From assembly GCF_000524195.1 (NCBI RefSeq), contig NW_020170391.1, forward strand, positions 702,273 through 766,272: a DNA stretch of 64,000 nucleotides, given 5' to 3'. This document shows, piece by piece, positions 1-10,919 of this stretch (its first letter is position 1; each line of letters starts with the position of its first letter). The stretch comes from Echinococcus granulosus (lineage: Eukaryota > Platyhelminthes > Cestoda > Cyclophyllidea > Taeniidae). Made by a program: the position numbers and the translations under genes. The notes beneath the pieces are model-generated. The model worked only from the letters and a program-made list of their open reading frames with translations, had not been told where the DNA came from and made no database searches.

Positions 1-203
1 GCGTCCTCATCACTTTGCGCCTCAACAACGTGAAACTGGCTTCGGTGAACGTTTGATAAACTGATGGGGTCGGTGTACTTCTCCTCAGGATGTTGGTAAG
101 AATAGAACTCTGGCGAATCATAGTAGACACAACTTAAATTATTACTGGCATAACAGTACCCACCGTGACTATAATCATTATTAGCCAGTGCTCGTTGACT
201 CAT
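1..203 (-). CDS. N-terminal part of an unrecognised protein, cut by the window edge
   Basis: Reading leftwards from an ATG at 203-201, the minus strand stays open for 67 codons to the edge of the window. The protein starts MSQRALANNDYSHGGYCYAS and is rich in Tyr, Ser and Asn, with an acidic Glu-Asp stretch near the edge. It therefore looks like a disordered N-terminal region, such as precedes the folded domain in many transcription factors; that comparison is only inference. The ATG sits 3 nt behind a TTTTTAG acceptor-like site, so a splice or trans-splice junction may lie just upstream of the start. I do not recognise the family. Uninterrupted reading to the edge and a higher GC content than the flanking DNA favour a real exon. 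Confidence 0.6.
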   Translation of the reverse strand, partial: MSQRALANNDYSHGGYCYASNNLSCVYYDSPEFYSYQHPEEKYTDPISLSNVHRSQFHVVEAQSDED

Positions 204-1167
204 GTCCTAAAAACTGCAATACAATGGGGCAGGATCTCGGCTCCACACCAACTCCATGTTTGCGTAATGCAGTAATCCTCACTGACCAGTGCGGCTACTA
301 AAAAAGACAATTATCCCGAATAAATATTTTTTAAACAAAGGTCATAGACGCAGGTTATGAGGACAATATGATATGCCAGGGAACTGTGAACTTACCGGTT
401 CTTGAATTTGACCTTTAAGATCCAATGCCGCACATTCTGGGTGCAGTTGCTTGTTCATGATTCGAGTAACCGCATAAGACGAGGGGGTGGGCCGTTTCAA
501 ACAGGCTGTCGAGCGTCTTATCTGAACTATGCTTTTAAGTGTCTCAGGAAGTCGTATATCCTTTTAGTATGGAAATTGGAGCTTGTTTTGTCGGCGGTTT
601 GCTTGCTATCGCCTGATATTATTCACCTGTTGACATTTGTACGTTTCTGACTATAATTGGGTCGTTATTTTTATTATTGTAATAATTTTCGCAATGTCTT
701 GTATGTTTTCCCCAAATTTTATTCACATAATGATCCTTTTGTGCCGCCTGCTGGTTGGTTCTCCTTTGGTCCATGGTAAGGAACTTGCTTGCTTCTCATT
801 CACTCCATGTCTATTGACTTCCCCCCACTTATTTGGTTGATATTTAACCCACTGGTGCGGTCTTTATTGAAATTGCAGTTTGTTAGGCAAGTTATTGAAT
901 TTTCAGTTAATATGCTGTTTGAGTTGTTCCCGCTTCCATTTGTAGTAGTTAGTTCAAAATCCCGTCGAAGAATCAAAAGCCTATGTCTCAAACCAATCAA
1001 TCGCATACAAGCATAAGCGACGTAATTCTTTTTCATGTTTTCTACTATCGTGCTTATCCTGCATGCTAAGGTTGGTTTAACTTCTAACACACTGCATAAT
1101 TCACGGGAATCAAGTTTTCGTTTTATTTCCGACTTCTTTATGCCCTTTTGAATCCTCATTAGGTTTC
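204..1167. other. Intergenic region between divergent genes
   Basis: This gap separates the left-edge minus-strand gene from the plus-strand carrier, so promoters for both could lie here. The open frames in it have no recognisable protein character. The last 60 bases are pyrimidine-rich on the plus strand and end in ATTAG five bases before the carrier start codon. Confidence 0.5.
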
Positions 1168-2548
1168 ATGGGTGAGCTCGAAAAATGTACGGAAAAGGTG
1201 GGTGGCCACTACAGAGGCCTCTCGCCCATCGTGATCGCAGCTCGCTCTTCCAACACTTTTGTTACTCCCTCGGGCACCGTCCTCTCCCGCAAGTCCGTTG
1301 ACAGGAGGCGCTACTTTGCCGGCTTCCTGGCCGGCTGTGTCTCACGCACATGCACTGCGCCCATCGACAGGCTCAAGGTTCTACGCCAAGCCGCGACACC
1401 CGAAATCGCTGGCCTAAATATGTATAAAAGTAGGCCCATTTCCTTCACATAATTATGCTACTTTAGAAGTAGTCGTCACGTTCGGTTTTTGTTATTACTC
1501 GGTTTTATTGCGATCGGTGCAGGTTATGTAGTGTGTTAGCTATCGTAACTAGTTTGAGTTCAGTGCGGGCGGTGAAGTCATAATGTAGTTTTAGTATAGG
1601 CGGCACGTCTTAAAGTTAGTATGTCTCCGGTTTTAAGGTTTTAGAGCATTAATAGCAGACGGAGGCTTGTTCTCACTGTGGCGGGGCAACGGTGTAAATG
1701 TGCTGAAGAATGGACCCGAAACCGCCTTGCGCTTCGGTTTTCATGGCAAACTAAAGGATATCCTCTTTCCAGAGGCAAAAGAGTTGCATCCCTCACAACG
1801 ACTTTTCGTCGCTAGCTTGGCTGGCGCTTGGTCCCTCACTCTCACATATCCCATGGAGGTATAGTTCGAGTCGGACCTATCCTGTTCAAGCGTATTTTAA
1901 TGCTCCATCCAATATTGCTTTCGATGTAGAAAGGTTACTTAGATCTCATTCATTTTTCCTATAGGTGATGAAGACTCGCATGGCGTTGCGTAAGACGGAT
2001 GATTCAAACTCGATCATCGCCTGTATGAAGACAGTCTATAGTCAAGGTGGTCTGCGCAGTTTCTACCGTGGTTATGCGATTAGCATGCTCAGTTATGTTC
2101 CCTACGCCGGATTGGAACTATCGTTTTTCGAGGTAAAATGATGTCTAACTGTCCCTTTAAATGCGCGTTCTTCTCATTAAAGTTGCCTCATTTTTAGCTT
2201 TTCAAACGTAGCTATGTGGAATACTTCCATGGCTACCGTCCAGGTGAGCCAATGCCTCATCTCGCAAAGCCAGTAGCGATAAGCCTTATCATCTGTTCCT
2301 CCTCCATTCCACTGCTCATTGTTTATCCTGCAAACCTAATGCGCACCCGCTTCCAGGCCAACACCAACTTTATACCACCCAGCATCCTCAACATGTTCCA
2401 AGCCATTCTCAAAGCGGACGGCCTCTCCGGCCTCTACCGGGGCTTCTTAACCAGTCTCTCCAAAACTCTCCCCTCTGTCACCATCACTTACCTTACATTC
2501 GAAGCTCTAATGGAAATGATGGGTCTTCCTACCCTTGGCTCCAAATAG
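1168..2548 (+). CDS. Mitochondrial carrier, SLC25 family, SCaMC (ATP-Mg/Pi)-like, 4 exons
   Basis: Exons 1168-1421, 1645-1858, 1965-2132 and 2198-2548 join in frame to give 328 residues, normal for a carrier (about 300). Each third of the protein has the carrier signature: PIDRLK at residues 65-70 after CVSRTCTA, PMEVMK at 154-159, and PANLMR at 256-261, where the third repeat lacks the acidic residue. SLWRGNGVNVLK and FYRGY also match the family. SRTCTAPIDRLKVL is close to SLC25A24/A25-type calcium-regulated ATP-Mg/phosphate carriers, but the EF-hand half of those proteins is absent: only about 48 residues precede the first repeat. It would exchange a solute, likely a nucleotide, across the inner mitochondrial membrane. 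The start follows an AG acceptor by 5 nt, so an upstream exon is possible. The exact substrate is not certain. Confidence 0.88.
1645..1648 (+). other. Splice acceptor that decides the frame of carrier exon 2
   Basis: Two AG dinucleotides lie side by side at 1643-1646. Only cutting after the first (exon start 1645) completes the split codon AT|A and keeps the frame into the ADGGLFSLWRGNG stretch. Cutting two bases later shifts the frame. Confidence 0.65.
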
Positions 2549-4849
2549 GCTATGCTGTCAGGCAATGCATTGTTCATGCCTTTTAGTTTATTTCACCTTC
2601 TCATAAATGTTGATTGAGATTTTTACGTTTATTAAGTGAATACATTATTTTTGACGACAGTTCCTTACTCATTATTTTTTTTCGGGCTACTTAAAGAGTC
2701 GCATGCCCCAAGAGTGAGTTTTTTAGGGATGACTGAGTCCTGAAGGTGCGTGATGGGGCTTCTTTGTTGAACAATTTTTGAGCACGTTCGTGATTTTATG
2801 CTCGTTAAAAGATTGTCTATTTGTTTGATTAAAAATATGGCATGAGCTGTTGGGTGAACATAGGACACTTGTCATTTTGCAATTACATGTCATGATTCAT
2901 ATAAGTATAACATCTTGGAATTTAAACTTTTAGTGGGTTGTTCACTCTTAGGAGCTAGTGATCACCTTTGCTGTTAAATGATCGAAAGACATTACGAATT
3001 TTGTGATGGCTTGCCAAAGTGCCTTGTGCTAAACTGAATTCCAAAGCCGTAGAAGCTTTTCATAACGTCCATGAGACATTTAAGAAAAGGTAGAGTGGGG
3101 GAGTCTACAGTCACGAAGTGGTTTACAAATTTGCTTCTTGTGATGAAACGCTTAAGAATGCGCCGCATTCATGAAGCCTCTTTGTGTTTGAAAGTAAATA
3201 ATTGCGTGCAAATTTTGACATGAATATTTGAAGACTTACCTGTCGGTAACTTTCGATTTCGTTAAATGTGATTGGTAGGGCGATACTTTCACGCCTACTT
3301 CAATTGGGAAGAAACAGTCGTAGAAACTGCCAAATCTGATGCGTCTCAAATGCACCACCGGGTGATAGTAAACTTAAAGCCTATTAATGTGCATTCCACT
3401 TCCTTTATGTTCTAAGAAAGATGGACTAGCTGACATGAGGTAAGAAAGTACCCCTGTTTGCCGCTATTTACCGAGCCAGTATATCAGTGATTGTCGCAAA
3501 CGGCTCACATACCACCTCATACCTCCGATACACCCTATCTTTCCCAAGAAGGCTAGGCTGTGGATGTGTATTCACCATAGCTGCCTCGCCGAAGGGCAAG
3601 CGACTACAGGTGAAACATAATGCTATTCAAGTGCGTGCAAAAAACCTTCAGAAACAGCTATAATGGATAAGCAGCCGGAAGAAAGCACTGTTCTTATAGG
3701 ACAATAGGCGACCTCTTTTGGCAAAAGTGACCTGTGAGAAGACTGCCATTTTAGGTTAAATGGGAGGCACTACCTCATCCCTATTCTCTCCCCCAATATT
3801 CATCAGATCTTCCTCCACGTAATAACACTCTTTCTGGGAATTTAACTAATCGCAGGCAAGCTTGATATTTCTAAGATGACTAAGAAGAACTGCGAATAAG
3901 TTCTCCTTTGACTTCTACAGGCAAAAGCTTTGTAAAGGTGAAGCTCATAAGCTTATGCCACATTAGAATGGGAATGAAGAAAGATAATGATCATTTTAGC
4001 AAGAATTATTCCAAGAAGTGGTTTTGTGGTTATTTATTTGTAGCTAGGACACAATGTATGAAAATATTTGGTAACTTTACAAGTAGCAGTGAGACTCGGG
4101 TTCGACTGAGCGGATCTTAAATGACAGCTGCGTCGTATTTGAAGGTAAAACTGCATCTACTCGCTTTTTCGACCGCTCCTGAGAAACATGATGTACCGTA
4201 ATGCATGTTTTTGCGACTACACCCTCTAGGCCATAAAGCCTAACGCCGTGCTCGTTGACTCACCCTTCCTAAAGGAGCAAGAAACCATAGATTCGCTGAA
4301 GACTATGACCATATTTCTGCACTCCATTTATCCCCTGCACAATATACAGTGTTTTCTTCCTCTCAGCCTTTTCGACTTCACGTTTGTGTTTGGAGGTCAA
4401 CGAAACCTCTCAACCTGTAATATGCTTCTCAGGTGACAAGCAATCAGACTGCGCCAGCCTTCCGACTGGGCAGATGTCAACGATTTGCAGACTGAACAGT
4501 GATCTGCCGTAAGACTTTGATAATTGCTGAACCCCTGTATTTAAGAATACAAGATGTTGTTAATAGATAAATGTAATATGGTGAGATATATGGAAATAAC
4601 TTGTAAGATACGTTACTTCACCGGATAAAATATCGAAAAGTGCCCAGATCAATTGAGTAGTACTCCTTAGTGTATGAGTATAATGTTGCCGTTTTAAAAA
4701 GGACTTAAAACAAAAAAAACCAAGTTTTGATTTTTTTAACTGCTATTATTTTATTATCATGTATTTTGATTATGAAATACGGTCTTCGTTTTAAATGATG
4801 GTGTATAGCAGCGTTGGGATCGTAGTTACCCTATTTTTTTGGGCTCGCG
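2549..4849. other. Intergenic region, no gene seen
   Basis: AT-rich spacer between two plus-strand genes. The open frames within it are short and have no recognisable domains. A GC-richer patch at about 3440-3620 has no sustained frame with splice signals. I see no canonical AATAAA close behind the carrier stop. The bases just before 4850 should include the CHP1 promoter. Confidence 0.5.
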
Positions 4850-7338
4850 ATGGGAGGTGGTTCTTCAAAGATTTTGGACCCAGAAGAAGTGGCTGAGATA
4901 TCAGCTGAGACTGGATGTAAGTAAATATGAATTGCGGTTACTGAGCAGTTTCTGCGAAGCAAATACACAGGCTTTACAATCGTTATACTACACTTGATCG
5001 ATCTAAGGCAGGATATTTGAAGTAAATTTTGCGATCACGCATAGTTTTTAGGCGTCAAGACTTTCTCCTCATACCTGAATTAGCCATAAACCCTCTGGGC
5101 GACCGTATTATAAACGAATTTTTCAAAGGCGGGTAAGTCCGTCTCACTTTTTACATCCTTTGTACAAGCTTAAATATGTCTTTGAAAATGAGGAATCCTC
5201 CTTGGTGGTAGTGTTTCTCCCGTCGATGGACTCTAATTGCGATAAATTTTGTTTTTCACGTCAGTCTAGTTTGCATTTTTTGTGTCTTGATATTTCGTCT
5301 AAACTGTGCTTCAGAGTTATTGGTATCGACAAAATGCCGTCTAATTGCTTTCTTTAGGGAGGAGCTGAATTTCCGGGAATTTATGCAAAAGGTTGCACGC
5401 TTTCGAAAGCCAAATTCTAGCGGTGTGACTGAGTATAATAATCGCGAGGCCAAACTGCGGTTCCTCTTTGGCATGTACGATCTCGATGTCGACAACCGAA
5501 TATCCCGAAGTGAGCTACTAAGTGTTCTGCAAATGATGGTTGGAGCTAGCGTCACAATGGAACAGGTAACGCTGTTTGCATCTATATTTAAGCCATTTCA
5601 ACTTATGTTTAATGTATCTTCACCCATATGAAAGGGGTACCTTTTTCACTCCGTAAAGATTTTTTATCTGTATTAACAATGTGCTTAAATTAGATGTTCA
5701 CGCTATAACACGCGAAGTAAATCTCACTCGTTTACTTGTAACGACGATCACACACTTTGCACTTGAATACGCCAAACTGTCAGCATATTTTTGTGGATAA
5801 AATTGCTTGCTTGACATATTCAGAGCTACCGTTCTGACGTCACATATTCTTTAGCTCCCATTAGTCTCATGCGCGAGTTGTTAAATGCTGCAACTGAAGT
5901 CCCTGCTTACAATCGTCGTATCAACACTTTGAATGGATGAAATCGACAACTTCTCTCCCCTAGTCTGAGTTTCTTTGGGAGTTCTAATTGGTTGAGTCAG
6001 ATTGCAAAAAAGAAACGATAATCAAACTCTTCCTTATCAGCCTCTCAAAATTCGTTTCATCGACGTGCATTCAACCTTTTAGATTAATCGGATTGGTGAG
6101 CGAACAATGGCTGAAGCAGACGTTGATGGTGACGGATATATCACCTATGACGAATTCAAAGCGGTAAGTATTTGCTTTTGTATGCTTACTTTGTTTTATG
6201 CACCCAGCTCGTCCAGTGACTTTAATGTTAGTAAAATCAACGGATGAAGTTGTTTGTTGTTTAGAGTAGCTTTACAATGTCGAAGTCGTTTTCTACATTA
6301 TATTTCCAAATGGCCGAAAGGAAGTTATCGATGGTGGCTCTTTCTACTTTAGCCGTGAAGTGGTATTTTTAACTGCTCTGATAATATGAAGTGTTACTTT
6401 GGTAACACCATAAATACATTGAAACTAACAAAGTAGCGTCTTGCATGGGGAGGGCTTAGAAAAAAACAAGCGAGAGACGAGGCTACTAGTCACGATACTG
6501 TACGCAGAAAAAGTCGGTCAAAGCGGGTAGGGGTCACAGGGACTTTGTGATGTAACGGAAGAGTTAGTAAGTTTGGCCTTCAGCGTATCAAAATAAGCAA
6601 AAAACCAAACTGAGTTTCTTGCCATTAGCCTAGGGGTTAATGGAAGTCATTCCCAGAATTTATTGATTGGGGCTGGTAATCGAAAGTAAATTAGCCTTGC
6701 ACACATGTCCCACAGAGTTCATTTGTGGGTGATCTGCTATGATAGTGCTAAAGCTGCGCTCCATTAAGTGACGCAGTTGGTATATCAGCTTACTACCTGC
6801 GTCGTCAAGTAACGCACGCTTAGGTACTGTAACACAAGTGTCAATTGACGTACCTTGTTGCTTTAAAAAGTGGGATGACCATATCAGAGAGAGACTTAAA
6901 CGCGTTCTCCCCCTCCTCCAGTCTAATTACCATATCATTAATGGAATTCCCCATTCGTTTGGGCTGCACTGTTGCGATCTTGGGTTTGGAAAGGGGATTA
7001 GTGTAATATTTGGGAACATTTGAAACGCATTACGCGAGTTGCTGTGACTGGCATCCAGTGTTTCAATTGAAAGCTGAGTTCGGGTATTTAAACGTGGAGC
7101 ACCTTGCTGAGGTTCGCAAGGTAAAAAAGGGAGAAGTAGTGTCTCGCAGAACCCAGTAACCAGTTTCTTGAGTGTAGTAAATTCATGGTTTAGCTGGACC
7201 ACTTTAAATACTGCGTCATTTGTGGCAGTAAATCCCTTTACTATTCCCTTAGAATAGGTAATAATGTACCTTCTTCCCTTCCAGGCCGTTGAGAGCGTGG
7301 ATATTGAAAACAAGATGAGTATTCACTTCCTGGATTGA
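4850..7338 (+). CDS. CHP1: Calcineurin B homologous protein 1 (CHP1/p22), 6 exons
   Basis: Exons 4850-4916, 4949-5021, 5052-5132, 5358-5565, 6083-6163 and 7285-7338 join in frame to 187 residues (human CHP1 has 195). The start MGGGSSK fits an N-myristoylated Gly2. EVAEISAETG, then IPELAINPLGDRIINEFF, matches the CHP1 N-lobe nearly residue for residue and not calcineurin B itself. EF-hand 3 is canonical (DLDVDNRISRSE, residues 115-126) and so is EF-hand 4 (DVDGDGYITYDE, 156-167); the two N-terminal hands are degenerate, as in the family. The C-terminus, NKMSIHFLD, matches the family ending. CHP1 is a calcium-binding, membrane-associated protein that binds Na+/H+ exchangers and takes part in vesicle traffic. 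Introns run 32, 30, 225, 517 and 1121 nt from 5' to 3'. Confidence 0.95.
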
Positions 7339-10300
7339 GTACAGAAGCCTACATTCCTGTGAAACCTCGTGTCTATATTTGCTATCGTTCACGGGCTGCA
7401 AGCTTGCTACGTCTTTGTTACTTTGTCCCTGTTCACCCAACCAACCGCACATTTCCCCAATACTGTTGTCTAGTGACATCTCTGTCTTATTCCTTTTATC
7501 ACAGTATTTAAGAAAGACATTTATTTACCCACCTACCGCTTCTTTTGCAATACAAGGTAAAGCTTGCCCCCATTTTCCCCATCGCCAGTGTGTGGTACTC
7601 CCTTAATATCCCAGTTCAACGCCTATGGTATCACAAATGCGGGCGATTATCACTATTCGTGTTCTTGGATGTTACTTTGATCTTAAACTGCAGGACGTAC
7701 ATGGCAGTCGAATAATATGAAGCTAAGTTATTGTCATTTGCATGCCCGTTACTACACTATTAGTTGAAGTATTTACTAGTTACTGCAAGTAACCGAAGAT
7801 TGAAGCATTTGCGACCGCAAAGGAATTGGGCGCCGTGTAGTGCTGGTCACGTGCAATAGGCCTGAAGCGATTCACCGCTCAAAACGAAAATATGTGGTTT
7901 TTCATGTAAGCCTGAGATCCAGATGTACTCAAAAGGCGGGCCAATTTGTGTGTTGTTTTTTTACTCTCAGGATCCACAAGGTCTACTTGTGCATGATACT
8001 TCGGAGCCCGCATACAGTAAACTCATACGCGTAATACTGTGAATGCTGTGAAGTCGTCGTGTCATTCGGGGGTGGCACCGCGATTCTTCGGTGGTTGTTT
8101 ACGTTCGGCTTTACCGCTGTTCGCATTGATCGCCGCGAGGATCATCCGCACAGTGACAATGTACTCCTAAACGAAAAACAAACCCCACTTAGAGCAGTCT
8201 CGAGGTCATTAGAAAACCAAGGCATCCCTCCACCTCTTCCATGTAATTAGTTATTCATCGGAAGCCGTTAGGTGGAGGTAGAGAATTTAGCTAAGGAAAG
8301 GTTTAGAAAATCTTCACTTATAGATCACTCACAGAACCCGTGACCTGACGGCGAAGAGAACATGGTTTCAATGGTCTGTGTTCGATGCTTATACACACTT
8401 AAGTTAATAAAGAGCTAAAAAGTATGCCATGACGCCGTAACGGTTATTCGCGCCAGATGAGAGATGGTGGTATTTAGATTTCGCGTAAAGAATGTCACTT
8501 AGAGTTTAACAGACAATTTTTTAGCCAAGCCAAAAAGTTGAGTCATTATGTACGACAATAAACTAACCAAATGGAAAAAGTGCCCTAGATCTTGGCAACT
8601 AGGGTAAGATACAATCTACACTGTATTATTTTAGTTGTCTCAAGTGGATTTGTTTCGCAAATATGAATAGAAGCTTCTTTGTGGACCTGCAAAAAGGCGG
8701 AATTAGTTTTGCTAAGAATTAGTTGCAGTGGCAGTTGAATTACCGAATACGTCTCGTGGCGATACAATGCGTGCAATTCATAACGCATAAGCGGAATGGG
8801 AGGCCAACTTAACATGGGCTGAAGGCTACTTATTTTCGCGCCTTGGTTACAAACGTAACCACTTAGGCGATTTGAATACTGGAAGGCAAATGGAAGCTCC
8901 GACGACTGTTGTGCAAGCTGCCATGGCGTAAACCTCAGCCCACATAAAAAGTCTGTTGCCGATTTTGCATAACCTAAACACTACACAAAAGAATACCTTA
9001 AAAAGTGTTTTTCACCATCTGTTTACATTGGTTGACTTGTTCGGTTCACTAGGTGTGGATAGCTGCAGTATTTCACTAGCGTTCGGGATATTGAAACACT
9101 GTGTTTCTCGGCGTACAGAAGATAGAAATTACCAAATTTGCATTTAAGATGAAATTAGGTAGTGGATCGATCTAGGTAATCTTGAAGGTAACCAGTTTAT
9201 AATTACCAATGAATCCCATAGCGACCACGCTACTCAAAAAGAATTAAAATAAAACTTAACTGAGTTCACGTGAGGCTAACTCTCAGCCATCAAAATTTAT
9301 GGAAGAGTTTATGACAGAGGAAATGAGACAGGGCCGCAAGCGCTAGCGTGATTTTAACTATACTTCATATTTTCTCCCATGATTCATTAAGACTACGCCA
9401 TTTCAACCATTTACGTAGATGTTTGGGGGTCTTTAATTTTCGTGCTTAGGTTTTATGCCACAATTCAATGGATTTAATGAAACCCGATCCCTAAGCTAGA
9501 AGTTCTTGTCGCCTTCCCCTATTGCAGATCAGAAATCAGAATCATGAAATCAAATATACTTAAGAGTTTTTCACTCCAATGAAAAGTTCAATGCTTTTAA
9601 GATCATTTTAGATGGGTTATTCAAGAATGAAAATAGCAATAGGACACATATTTTGCACTTGCGAAACGGGAATTACAAAGGCTCACGTTTAGACGCTTGG
9701 GTAGTCATGCCGTTTTTTACTTGTCTACCTACACCATATAAAAGATATTTTTTCGAACTTGTCAAAAATTGTGCCCCAAAAGCACTTAGAATTGGCAAAC
9801 ACCAACCTGCCATCGCCACGAATGGTTTTAACTACAGATATGCGGGAAAAAAGCCACTAGTTATGGGTATCTTCCCACGGATGCAGAGAGACTCGAAAAA
9901 AACTGAAATTTTCAATCTAAAAAGGCGGAATTGTGAACAAAGATGATGCATTATTCCGATTCTTATTTTTACAAGAAGATAATGTGAATTAAGTATTCCG
10001 AAAGTGAATGAAGCGAAGAACTCGTAATCTCAGACTACCAGAAATGAAATTACACCTTTTGAATGGCCTTGATACGACGGCTGTTCAGTTTTCAACACCG
10101 GATAGGAATTATCATGTTTATAAGAGAACACTGTTAACTACAGACATCGGGGGAGGATGAAATCTCTGACCATGACAAACTAATGCAATCGAAGTGGTAC
10201 AGCAATTTGGGAAAGATTGCCTGACCTCAATGATGCAGCTTAACTAAGGGTGAGTTATGATCAATTGAATATGCTGTTTCAATTTACGCTGTTTTACAAC

Positions 10301-10696
10301 CTAACTTAAGGACAACTGTAATTCTATCATGGAATAATTAGTCATGACAACGAGACGTAAATAGGTTAGCAACAAAGGCTGCACAGAAAATTAATGTTGA
10401 ATGATTGCACTAAGGTGAATTTTGGTAGAGCGCAGGTTTTGTATAGGCAAATACTTTGTTTCACAACAAAGATCCCTAATGCCTCATTACGTTCCGCGAG
10501 ACGATATCGTGAAATTGACTAATAGGAAAATTTATAGTGTGAATTCTTACCGTTATGCGAACCAATTTGGTGCACAAGGTTTCATTTTCCTCTACTGCAG
10601 TAGTGTAAGGCCAGCCGCATTTATCCACGAGGTTATCGACTGACCGAATCACTGTTCCGAACAGTTCCAACTAAAATCAAAAAAGCAATAATATTT
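7339..10696. other. Intergenic region between convergent genes
   Basis: CHP1 ends on the left and the minus-strand CFAP73-like gene ends on the right, so this is a tail-to-tail spacer. A GC-richer patch lies at about 8050-8250 with a 63-codon plus-strand frame, but it has neither splice signals nor a recognisable domain. The other frames look like chance. Confidence 0.5.
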
Positions 10697-10919
10697 TCAC
10701 ATAATTTGCTCTAACCACACTTCCAAGGTAAGTTCGTCAATATCCTCCATATCTGCTATGGGAAAAGTCAGCATGGACCAGTATATGCATTGCGCTGGTG
10801 AACTGAAGACAGCCAAAAGCACTGTTGATAAATGTGTAAAAAGTGCGAGGATAGTGGCATGTGCAACAACAAGCAGTGAAAACAAAAAGAGCCTCATCCA
10901 ATGATAAATACAGCTTTCG
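10697..10919 (-). CDS. Tentative 3' exons of the CFAP73-like gene
   Basis: A strong pyrimidine-rich acceptor ends at 10920 and opens a frame (RKLYLSLDEALFVFT) in phase with the preceding exon. A last piece, 10755-10697, reads DMEDIDELTLEVWLEQIM and a TGA stop, which resembles the family's C-terminal acidic helix. Joining them needs a weak GTTGTT donor at 10870, so the exact structure is uncertain. Confidence 0.4.

Noticed and set aside
800..1159. Minus-strand 119-codon open frame ending near the carrier start
   Set aside because: No domain, AT-rich composition, and it lies on the strand opposite the pyrimidine tract that precedes the carrier ATG. It looks like chance.
4850..7338. Calcineurin B subunit rather than CHP1
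   Set aside because: The AINPLGDRIINEFF segment, the MSIHFLD ending and the MGGGSS start fit CHP1 and not calcineurin B.
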